A DNA stretch of 64,000 nucleotides from Sphingomonas aurantiaca (GTDB lineage Bacteria; Pseudomonadota; Alphaproteobacteria; Sphingomonadales; Sphingomonadaceae): assembly GCF_003050705.1 (NCBI RefSeq), contig NZ_QAOG01000001.1:186001-250000 (forward strand), written 5' to 3'. This document shows, piece by piece, positions 35,641-44,000 of the stretch; position 1 is the stretch's first letter, and every line of letters begins with the position of its first letter. The translations under genes and the position numbers were made by a program. The notes under the pieces are model-generated. The model saw only the letters and a list, made by a program, of their open reading frames with translations, made no database searches and was not told where the DNA came from.

Positions 35641-36749
35641 GGCGCGCTTCGGAATCCGAAGCCCTCCGCCGCCAGCCCCGGCCCGAACGCCAGCGCGACG
35701 CCGTGGCCGATCGGCGGACCCTTGAGCAGCGCCTCGAACACGAACATCAGCGTCGCCGACGACATGTTGCCATTGTCCGCGAGCACTCGGCGCGACGCCG
35801 CCAGCGCATCGGGGTTCAGGTGCATCGCATGCTCGACCGCATCGAGGATCGACCGGCCGCCGGCATGCACCGCCCAGCCGTCGATCGATTCGGGCGGCCG
35901 GCCATCGCTGACGACCGTGCGAAATGCCGCGTCGGACAGCGCGGCGGCGATTCGCCCGGGCACTTCGCCCGACAGGTGCATCGCGAAGCCCGCGTCGGTG
36001 ACGTCCCAGCGGATCAGCGTCTCGCTATCGGGCAGCGACGCCGCGAACGGCGCCTCGAGCGCGAACCCGGCTGCATCCGCGGTCACCAACGCAGCAGCGG
36101 CGCCATCGCCGAATTGCAGCATCGCCAGCAGCGCCTCGATATCGTTGGCGGGTTGCAGGTGCAGCGTGGAGAGCTCGACCGTCACCACCAGCACGCGCGC
36201 GCTCGGCTCGGACCGGACGATGTGCCGCGCGCTGCGCAGCGCGACGATCGCGGCATAGCAGCCCATGAACCCGATCAGCAGCCGCTCGACGCTGGAGGAC
36301 AGGCCGAGCCGGCGCGCGATGATCTGGTCGATGCCGGGGGCGACGAATCCCGTGCAGCTCGCCACCACCAGATGCGTGATGCCGTCGATCGCGATCCTGT
36401 CGCGCAGCGCCGCGATCGCGCGGATCGCGAGCTCGGGTGCGTGCTCGGCATAGAGCGTCATCCGTGCCGCCGTCCCCGGATGCGGCTCGGTCGCGTAGAA
36501 GCCGGCATCGTCGACCGGCGACCCGCCGGCCGCGGTCGGCGGCAACACCGACCAGCGATGCGCGATCCCCGACCGCGACGCCATCCGGTCGAAGACCTTG
36601 GTCGATCGCGAATCGGTTCGCGCGCGTGCCCAGGCGATGAATGCGGCGTGGATATCGTGATCGGGAACCGCCGTCCCCACGGCATTGAGATAGGCGGGCG
36701 GAGCGGCTGGGGAGGGGCTGGGCAGGGGAACAGGCATGGAAGCGGGCAC
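35637..36749 (-). CDS. Type III polyketide synthase
   Basis: 370 residues, thiolase fold. The catalytic triad is Cys164 (G-F-M-G-C-Y-A-A), His295 (A-V-H-A-G-G-R-S) and Asn328 (D-N-G-N-M-S-S-A-T), as in the chalcone/stilbene synthase family. L-Q-F-G-D-G-A-A-A and L-A-F-G-P-G-L also fit. A Pro-rich N-terminus of ~18 residues precedes the fold. The start is GTG 36749, with AAAGGA 5 bases upstream; ATG 36737 is an alternative. It heads a three-gene operon. The starter unit and product cannot be predicted. Confidence 0.93.
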   Translation of the reverse strand: MPASMPVPLPSPSPAAPPAYLNAVGTAVPDHDIHAAFIAWARARTDSRSTKVFDRMASRSGIAHRWSVLPPTAAGGSPVDDAGFYATEPHPGTAARMTLYAEHAPELAIRAIAALRDRIAIDGITHLVVASCTGFVAPGIDQIIARRLGLSSSVERLLIGFMGCYAAIVALRSARHIVRSEPSARVLVVTVELSTLHLQPANDIEALLAMLQFGDGAAAALVTADAAGFALEAPFAASLPDSETLIRWDVTDAGFAMHLSGEVPGRIAAALSDAAFRTVVSDGRPPESIDGWAVHAGGRSILDAVEHAMHLNPDALAASRRVLADNGNMSSATLMFVFEALLKGPPIGHGVALAFGPGLAAEGFGFRSAP

Positions 36750-36954
36750 AACGTCCTTTCGTCCGCGTGCGATGACACGCGAGTCGGCTGCTTAACGCAT
36801 AGCCGATGCATATAGACGTTGCCGCGGCCGACAATCCGCATGCTGCGCTAAAATGAGGATGTTCCGGTATCCGTGGAGAGCAGTCCGCGGCCGTCGGTCG
36901 TCGCGGTCCCTCGCGCGCCTGCCCCTGCCTCGCCTGTGACGTGCGACGGCAGCG

Positions 36955-37119
36955 TCAGTCGCGGCTGACGCTTTCGAGATGGTCGTGTCCGACCCCGTAT
37001 TTCTCCTCGACCAGCGACATGGCGAACCCGACATAGGCGGCGATCGCGTGATCGTCCGAGGTTTCCAGCGCGGCGCACGCCTCCTGCAGCAACGCATAAA
37101 TTCGTGACGCGGCCATCAT
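36955..37119 (-). CDS. Small hypothetical protein (54 residues)
   Basis: Reads M-M-A-A-S-R-I-Y-A-L-L, A-L-E-T-S-D-D-H-A-I-A-A-Y-V-G and V-E-E-K-Y-G-V. It resembles short unnamed proteins I recall from other sphingomonads. AGAGGG lies ~6 bases upstream of the first ATG. No signal or membrane segment; likely a helical pair. It sits between the PKS gene and the AT-rich region that precedes the DUF11 locus. Function unknown; it could regulate either neighbour. Confidence 0.6.
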   Translation of the reverse strand: MMAASRIYALLQEACAALETSDDHAIAAYVGFAMSLVEEKYGVGHDHLESVSRD

Positions 37120-37247
37120 TCGGTCCCTCTTCAAACTGACGCCGCCCAGCAGACACGATTTCGCCCGGCGTCCTGGCGACCCAAGAAAAGTATACCATAG
37201 TATTGAATGGCCACAAACGCCGGGATTGCGCGAAATCAATACAAAAT

Positions 37248-37262
37248 AACCCATAATGGGTT
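37248..37262. promoter_or_regulatory. Operator-like palindrome AACCCATAATGGGTT
   Basis: A perfect 7-1-7 inverted repeat inside the most AT-rich part of the window (37120-37529, a 410-base gap). The gap otherwise holds no gene and probably contains promoters for the small protein (-) and the winged-helix gene (+). The cognate regulator is unknown; the winged-helix protein encoded at 37530 is a candidate (inference). Confidence 0.45.
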
Positions 37263-37529
37263 TGGGTAACAAAGTAAATAAAACCGGAATGGTGTGTAAT
37301 CAGCGTTTAACTGGCAATTCTTACGCTGCATTTCGGGGCTATCCCGGATATACTGCATTTTTACATGGTAAACGGTGACAATCATGTCATGCTATGTGCA
37401 GATTTTTGGGTAGGGAATTGGCAGTAAGTACGCTGTCCCGGACAGGTGACACAATGGCGGTGCGAGCGATCCGGTGAGCGGGAGCCGGAGACCGCATTTC
37501 GCGTTGGAGACGGACAGAGGGAGTGATTG

Positions 37530-37991
37530 GTGAAGAACGAGTCGGTAGTGGATTTGATCAAGGACCTGACCGCCAAGCTTTCGGCGGTTGCGGAAGAATT
37601 CAACGGCCGTGTCGCCCATGCTGCCGATCCGGCGCCGACCAGTACCGAACCCAGCGAAACCGATCTGGTCGAACAGGCGCAGGCCGTGCTTGCCGAACGC
37701 CGGCTGCGGCGCCGGTTCCTGCCGTCCGAGCTGTTCCACGAACCGGCCTGGGACATGATGCTCGCGCTGTTCGTGTCGCGCGACGAACGCCAGCCGATGA
37801 ACATCAAGGCACTGGTCAGCATGTCCGACGCGCCGGTGACCACCTCGCAGCGCTGGATCGAGCATCTGCACAAGCTGCGGCTTATCGACCGCGTGATCGA
37901 TCCGACCGATCGACGGCGTGTCGAAATCTCGCTGAGCTACGATGGCGAGCAGGCGATGCGCGGTTATCTCCGGGCCCTGCTCCTTCGCTGA
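37530..37991 (+). CDS. Winged-helix (MarR-like) DNA-binding protein
   Basis: 153 residues. An N-terminal helical region (V-V-D-L-I-K-D-L-T-A-K-L-S-A-V-A-E-E-F) is followed by a winged helix at ~75-150: recognition helix around V-T-T-S-Q-R-W-I-E-H-L-H and the wing D-P-T-D-R-R-R-V-E-I-S-L-S typical of MarR. Effector unknown. It starts at GTG 37530 (or TTG 37527), with AGAGGGAG upstream. It is followed on the same strand by the DUF11 gene series after a 176-base AT-rich gap, so it may control that series. Confidence 0.75.
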   Translation: MKNESVVDLIKDLTAKLSAVAEEFNGRVAHAADPAPTSTEPSETDLVEQAQAVLAERRLRRRFLPSELFHEPAWDMMLALFVSRDERQPMNIKALVSMSDAPVTTSQRWIEHLHKLRLIDRVIDPTDRRRVEISLSYDGEQAMRGYLRALLLR

Positions 37992-38167
37992 CAAGTTCAT
38001 TCTGGGGCAAGCCTGGTCTCGACTGCCGAGATCCGGTTGATGCCGGTCGCATGGCAAATCGGATCAAATGTTAGTCACGAAGACACTATAACCGGTTTAG
38101 TATCAAATCTGCAATTTTTGCTATTAAAACATACCGTTACGATTTTGTAGCATTTGATTAAGCTCGA
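37992..38167 (+). promoter_or_regulatory. AT-rich control region upstream of the DUF11 operon
   Basis: A 176-base gap, clearly AT-rich in its second half. An inverted pair ATCAAAT (38102-38108) / ATTTGAT (38152-38158) flanks ~43 bases and could be a regulator or bending site. No clear -35/-10 pair of known type could be assigned with confidence. Confidence 0.4.
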
Positions 38168-39238
38168 ATGCTCGATTTGTTCCCCCAACAACAAGTGGGG
38201 GGCACATTGCGTTCAGACGTCGTCTTGAAGGTCCGTGACACCGCACGCCGAGCATGCGCCGACGTCGCCGCGCCGGTTGCGATCGTCATGGCGGCGAGCG
38301 TCTTCGCCGTTGCGGTTCGCCCGTCTATAGTCCGTGCGGAGACGCTGGCGGGCACGCCGATCCTCAACACCGCCAATCTTCGCTACGATCTGGAGGGCGC
38401 GTCGCGCTCCATCGCGTCGAACACGGTCACGCTGATCGTTGCCGAGCGGCTCGACACCCGGCTGGTCCGCGAAGGGCAGGGGGCGGTCGTCGTTGCGCCG
38501 TCGCCCGCGGCGCCGACGATCGTTCCGTTCGTGTTGACCAATGCCGACAACGGCACCGAATCCTTCGTCCTCGAAACGCGGCTGTCGTCCCCGGCGATCA
38601 CGCTGCAGGCGCTCGCGATCGATGCCGATGGCGACGGACGCTATGATCCCGCGGTCGATACGGCGCTGGTCGACGCGACGGTGCCGGCGCTCGCCCCGGG
38701 CCGGTCGATCACCGTGTTCGCGATCCTTGCCGGCACCGCGGAGCGCCCCGCGGCGGATGCCACGCTGACCGTTACCGCGCGCGCGCTGACCGGATCGGGC
38801 GCGCCCGGCACGGCCTATGCGGGACTCGGCGACGGTGGCGGCGACGCAGTCGTCGGGCCGACCGGGGCCAGCGCCAGCGTCGTCGTGCCGCTGACCAGCG
38901 CGATTGCCGGCCCCGTGCTGGTCAAGTCGCAGTCGGTCCGCGCGACCGACGGATCGCAGACCGCGGTGCGCGATTCGGTCATCACCTACACGCTCGAGGC
39001 GCGCTTCACCGATGCGGTCAGCGGCGCGCGGATCGCCGATCCGATCCCGGCCGGCACCGCCTTCGTCCCCGGCAGCCTGACGCTCGACGGCGCGCCGCTC
39101 AGCGACGCCGCCGACGACGATGCGGGCCGCTTCGACGCCGCCGGCGGCACTGCCCAGGGCCCGGGCATCGCCGTCGCGCTGGGGCAGGTCGCCGCCGCGT
39201 CGGTCCACGTCGTCCAGTTCAAAGCAAAGATCCAATGA
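38168..39238 (+). CDS. Exported DUF11-type surface protein, paralogue A
   Basis: Up to 356 residues; a hydrophobic export segment lies at ~35-57 (V-A-I-V-M-A-A-S-V-F-A-V-A-V) after a charged leader, so the real start may be later (e.g. a TTG near 38209). The mature part opens with P-I-L-N-T-A-N-L-R-Y and S-N-T-V-T-L-I-V. It then has an Asp loop I-D-A-D-G-D-G-R-Y-D-P-A-V-D, resembling calcium-binding loops, and a C-terminal DUF11-like domain (V-R-D-S-V-I-T-Y-T-L-E-A-R-F). The same architecture is seen in the gene at 39795. Function unknown. It overlaps the next gene (ATGA). Confidence 0.72.
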   Translation: MLDLFPQQQVGGTLRSDVVLKVRDTARRACADVAAPVAIVMAASVFAVAVRPSIVRAETLAGTPILNTANLRYDLEGASRSIASNTVTLIVAERLDTRLVREGQGAVVVAPSPAAPTIVPFVLTNADNGTESFVLETRLSSPAITLQALAIDADGDGRYDPAVDTALVDATVPALAPGRSITVFAILAGTAERPAADATLTVTARALTGSGAPGTAYAGLGDGGGDAVVGPTGASASVVVPLTSAIAGPVLVKSQSVRATDGSQTAVRDSVITYTLEARFTDAVSGARIADPIPAGTAFVPGSLTLDGAPLSDAADDDAGRFDAAGGTAQGPGIAVALGQVAAASVHVVQFKAKIQ

Positions 39239-39723
39239 GGAGCAAAGTCATGATTACGCGTCCGATGATTGCCGCCGTCCTGGTGGCCACCACGGCGGTC
39301 GCTTCCGCCGCGGCGGGGCCACTGCAGGTGACCAGCAGCATCCTGGTCGAGGCGCGCGCCGCCGCCGCCGACGGCACCACGCGGATCGCGCTGGTGAAGC
39401 CGTCGAAGGTGACGCCGGGCGACAAGGTGATCTTCGTGGTCAGCTACCGCAATACGGGCACGCAGCCGCTGGGCAACGTGGTGCTCGACAACCCGCTGCC
39501 GCGGCAGGTCGCATATCGCTCGGCCAATCCAGGTTCGCCCGCGCCCGACGTGTCGGTCGACGGCAAGACTTTCGGCTCGCTCGAAACCCTCCGCGTCCGC
39601 AGCCTCGACGGCAGCACGCGCGCGGCGAGCCCGAACGATGTCACCAGCGTCCGGTGGCGCCTCGCAAGCCCGTTGGCGGCCGGTTCGCAAGGTCAATTCG
39701 CGTTCCAGGCCGTGCTCAAATGA
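39235..39723 (+). CDS. Exported single-domain DUF11-type protein
   Basis: 162 residues. Signal peptide (M-I-T-R-P-M-I-A-A-V-L-V-A-T-T-A-V-A-S-A-A-A) and one DUF11-like Ig fold: K-V-T-P-G-D-K-V-I-F-V-V-S-Y-R-N-T-G and V-V-L-D-N-P-L-P. It lacks the Asp loop of its neighbours. ATG 39235 overlaps paralogue A by 4 bases; a second ATG at 39250 also has a plausible leader. Secreted or periplasmic; function unknown. Confidence 0.75.
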   Translation: MRSKVMITRPMIAAVLVATTAVASAAAGPLQVTSSILVEARAAAADGTTRIALVKPSKVTPGDKVIFVVSYRNTGTQPLGNVVLDNPLPRQVAYRSANPGSPAPDVSVDGKTFGSLETLRVRSLDGSTRAASPNDVTSVRWRLASPLAAGSQGQFAFQAVLK

Positions 39724-39732
39724 TCGCGTCTC

Positions 39733-39776
39733 CCACCACCACCACCACCACCACCACACCACCCACACCAACCACC
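39733..39776. repeat. (CAC/ACC)n microsatellite in the DUF11 operon
   Basis: A run of ACC triplets, slightly decayed at its 3' end, in the 71-base gap between the second and third DUF11 genes. It ends just before AAGAGG, the likely SD of the gene at 39795. Length changes here could alter mRNA structure or spacing, but no frame is involved. Confidence 0.8.
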
Positions 39777-39794
39777 TAAGAGGTAGATTTAGAC

Positions 39795-40946
39795 ATGCAT
39801 GCAAAAGGGGTAATTCGCACGCTGATGGCCGGTACGGCCGCCGTCGTGGCAATCGGCATCGCGACCGGCACGGCGAGCGCACAGGCGCAGGCACCGGGGC
39901 CCGCGGGCACCGCGGCCGGCACGACGGTCACCAACACCGCGCAGGCCAGCTATTCGGTCAACGGCGTCCAGCAATCGGCGACGTCGAACGCGGTCAACTT
40001 CGTGGTCGATCGCAAGGTCAACCTGACCGTCACCGCCAACCAGCCCGCCAACACACCGGTCTCGATCGGCCAGACCGCGGCGGTGACGACGTTCAAGGTG
40101 ACCAACAACACCAACGGCACGCAGGATTTCCTGCTCTCGCCGACCCAGCTGCCGATCCAGAACCTGTTCGCCGGCGACAATTTCGACGTGGAGAACATCA
40201 AGATCTTCGTCGATTCGAACGGCAACGGCACCTATGACGCCGGTGTCGATACCGCGACGTACATCAACGAACTCGGGGCCGATCAGTCGGCGATCGTGTT
40301 CATCGTCGCCGACATACCCAACAACCAGGCCAATGTGCTCGCCGGCGTCACGCTGATCGTACAGGTCGCGGCGGGTGGCGATGCGGCGGCGCAGGGGCTG
40401 CCGCTGGCGGTCAGCGTCGGCGCGAACAACGACACGGTCGTCGACGTGGTCTTTGCCGACAATGATTCGGACGGTCTCGGTCTCGACGTCGCGCTCAACG
40501 GACAGGGCCGCGCGTCGCTCGGCTATGAGATCACCACGCGCAACGTCGCCTTGACCGTCGCCAAGTCGCAGCTGGTGCTGTCCGATCCGATCAACCTGGC
40601 CATCGCGCCAAAGGCGATCCCGGGCGCGGTCGTGCAATATTGCCTGATCGTCAACAACGGCACGGTCGGCACTCCGGCGTCCAACGTCACGCTGAGCGAC
40701 GTCATCCCCGCCAATACCACCTATGTCGCCAACTCGATTTCGATCGGCGCGCTCGCGCTCGGCCAGACGTGCCTGCTGACGGGGATCGTCGGCGGCGTGC
40801 CGCTGGCGGACGATGGAACGATCACCGTGCCGGTGCTCAACTTCACCGGTTCGTACAATGCGAACACGAAAACGGTGAATGCGACGATCCCGACGCTGCT
40901 CGGCGGTACGTCGGTCGCGGCGACCTTCCGGGTCACCATCAACTAA
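39795..40946 (+). CDS. Exported DUF11-type surface protein, paralogue B
   Basis: 383 residues. Signal peptide ends near T-A-S-A-Q-A. It opens with V-T-N-T-A-Q-A-S-Y and S-N-A-V-N-F-V-V, then V-T-N-N-T-N-G-T-Q-D-F-L-L, the Asp loop V-D-S-N-G-N-G-T-Y-D-A-G-V-D, and a second acidic stretch F-A-D-N-D-S-D-G-L-G-L-D. The DUF11 domain spans ~275-383 (G-A-V-V-Q-Y-C-L-I-V-N-N-G). The repeated order of elements makes it a paralogue of the 38168 gene. Asn/Thr-rich composition suits a surface protein. Confidence 0.78.
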   Translation: MHAKGVIRTLMAGTAAVVAIGIATGTASAQAQAPGPAGTAAGTTVTNTAQASYSVNGVQQSATSNAVNFVVDRKVNLTVTANQPANTPVSIGQTAAVTTFKVTNNTNGTQDFLLSPTQLPIQNLFAGDNFDVENIKIFVDSNGNGTYDAGVDTATYINELGADQSAIVFIVADIPNNQANVLAGVTLIVQVAAGGDAAAQGLPLAVSVGANNDTVVDVVFADNDSDGLGLDVALNGQGRASLGYEITTRNVALTVAKSQLVLSDPINLAIAPKAIPGAVVQYCLIVNNGTVGTPASNVTLSDVIPANTTYVANSISIGALALGQTCLLTGIVGGVPLADDGTITVPVLNFTGSYNANTKTVNATIPTLLGGTSVAATFRVTIN

Positions 40947-41016
40947 ATCCCACCCCTCGCGAACAAGGAACGACCGATCCCGGCGCGTGGCGACGCGTGC
41001 CGGGAAAGGGGCCCTT

Positions 41017-44000
41017 ATGTCCAGCTCCCGTCGCCTCTTGCGCCTGTGCGCCCTCATTCCGACGCTGTTGCTCGGCCCCGCCCTTGGTGTGGTCCCGGCG
41101 ACGGCGCAGACGATTCGTGTCCAGAATACCGCAACGCTGTCGTTCGACGACGCGGCCAGCGACTCCGGGATACGAACCGTCCCGTCCAACACGGTTTCGC
41201 TCGACGTGAACCGCGGCAAGCGTCCGACGACGCTCTCCTTCCGGCTGGCACCGCCCAATTACGCGTTCACCGGGGCAAAGTGTCAGACCGCGCCGACCTA
41301 TGCCTTCACCCCCGCGCCGATCGACGGGGCCACCTTCGCGGCGGCGCCCCGGGTCGCGGCGCTCGACGTCAAGGCGGACATGATCCTGGTGCTCGACAAC
41401 CAGGCCGGCAACCGGGATCCCGCGGTCCGTGAAACGTCGATGATCACCGCCGATATCGGCGAGAACAAGGTCATGCTGACGCTGACCGAGACCACGCCCG
41501 ACAGCGGCATCTTCGCAGGCGGCGTTCCCTCGACCGAAACCGGCCGATACCCCGAACTCGAACCCTGCGAAGTGCGCACCCGCGGCGCAAAGATCACGCT
41601 CAGCTTCACCGAGGACGAGTTCAGCTTCGGCTCGACCGCGTCGATCCTGATCGATCCGGCCGGCTATACCTTCGATTCACGCACCGGCGCGCTGGTCGAC
41701 GGCGCGACCGTGACGCTGGTCGACGAGGCCGGGCAGCCCGCCACCGTGTTCGGCGACGACGGCGTCAGCCGCTATCCCTCGACGATGGTGACGGGCGAGA
41801 GCGTCACCGATGCGAGCGGGCGAGTCTATCCCGGCGAAACCGGGCGCTATCGCTTTCCGCTGACCGCACCCGGCCGCTATGCCCTGAAGGTCGCGCCACC
41901 CGGCACCTATATCGCGCCCTCGACCGCCGATCGCGCGGCGCTGGCGGCGCTCAGGGACCCGAAGGGCGCCGCGTTCATCCTCAAGGACGCCAGTTTCGGC
42001 GAGATATTCACGCTGTCGACGCCCGAGCCCTTTTCGGCGGACATCCCGCTCGACGCCCCCGGCAGCGGCGCGCTGCTGCTGACCAAGATCGCCTCCGTCC
42101 GCGAGGCGGCGCCGGGCGATTTCGTCCAGTATCTGCTGCGCATCACCAACCGCGATTCGGTCCCCGCGCGCGGACTCCGCGTCGCCGACACGCTGCCGCG
42201 AGGGTTGCGCTACGAGCGCAGGTCCGCGCGCGGCGGTGACGAGCCGACCGTCTCCAGCGACGGCCGCACCCTCGATTTCGCGATCCCCGTGCTCGCCGCG
42301 GGGGCCACGACCGAGCTGAAATACGTCGTCAGCATCGCCCCCGGCGCCCCCACCGGCGAAGCGCTCAATCGCGCGCGCGTCATCGGGCAGGGCAGCGTCG
42401 CCAGCAACGAGGCGGCGGCATCGGTCCGCCTGCGCCCGCTGCTGTTCACCGACGCGATGACGATCATCGGCCGCGTGACCGAGGGGAATTGCGGCGATCC
42501 GGTCGACAAGCGCAAGGGCGTGCCCGGAATCCGCCTGCTGATGGAGGACGGCACGTTCGTCTCGACCGATCGCGACGGGCTGTACCATTTCGAGGGCGTC
42601 CGCGCCGGCCGTCACGTCGTCCAGATCGACACGTCGAGCATCCCCGCGACGCACGAACCGGTCGCCTGCGACATCGATACGCGCCAGGCGAACAGCCCGA
42701 TCTCGCGCTTCGTCGAGGGCGATGGCGGCCTGCTCAAGCGCGTCGACTTCCAGCTCAAGCCGACCGGCAAGGTCGCCGCTGCGAACGCCGCGCTCCCCGT
42801 CGCGATCCTCGACGACGCCACCGCCGCGGGCAGCCGCGACTGGCTCGGTGCCGGCCAGACTCCGGGAATCGACTGGCTGTTCCCCGCCGCCGACCACAAC
42901 CCGCGCGCGCCGATCGTCCGTGCGGTCGTCAAGCACATGCCCGGCCAGCGTGTCGCGCTCACGATCAACGGCAAGCCGGTCGAGCCGCTCGCGTTCGACG
43001 GCACCGACCTGCGCGACGGGACCGAGATCGCGGTCTCGCGCTGGACGGGTATCCCCTTGATCGATGGCGACAATCGCATCCAGGCGCGCGTGCTCGCCGC
43101 GGACGGCAGCGTCGTCAAGACGATCGACCGCAGCGTCTATTATGCGGGTGCAGGCGTCCGCGCGGTGGTCGACGCGGCCAGCAGCCGCCTCGTCGCCGAT
43201 GGCCTCACCCGCCCGCTGATCGCGGTGCGAGTCACCGACAAGACCGGCCGTCCGGTCCGCGCCGGTACGCTCGTCCCGTTCACCGTCGACCAGCCCTATA
43301 CCGCCGCGGTCGAGGCCGAGCTCGAACAGGGCCGCCAGCTTGCCGGTCGCGAACGGTCGTCGACGACCGCACAGGTGGTCGGCGATAACGGCCTGGCCTT
43401 CATCGCGCTCCAGCCGACGACCCAGGCGGGCGCGGTCCACGCGATCGTCTCGCTGACCGAAGACAAGGTCGTCCACCGCAACGAGATTCGCGCCTGGCTC
43501 GCCGCGTCTGCGAAGGACTGGGTCGTGGTCGGGTTCGGCGCGGGCTCGATCGGCTATGACATGCTCAGCAAGCGCCAGTCGGGCCTGCCGCGCGCGCAGC
43601 GCAACAGCGTCGTCACCGACGGCCAGCTCGCCTTCTACGCCAAGGGGCGCGTCAAGGGGTCGTGGCTGGCGACGATCGCCTATGACAGCGACCGCAAATA
43701 CGACCCCGATCGCGGGCTGCTCGGCACGATCGACCCCGATCGCTATTACACCGTCTATGGCGACGGTTCGCGCCAGGGCTATGACGCCGCGACCCGGCGC
43801 AAGCTGTACCTGCGGCTCGAGCGTCGCGAATTCTACGCGCTGTTCGGCGATTTCGAGACCGGCTTCACCGACGCGCAGCTGACCCGCTACAACCGCACGC
43901 TCAACGGCGTGAAGACCGCCTATGAAGGCAAGCGGGTGCGCGCGACCGGGTTCGCCGCCAACACCGACACGCTGTATTCGCGCGACGAGATCCAGGGCAA

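Noticed and set aside
37382..38057. Minus-strand frames of 163 and 221 residues across the winged-helix gene
   Set aside because: No recognised domain; the plus-strand frame has a clear MarR wing and SD.
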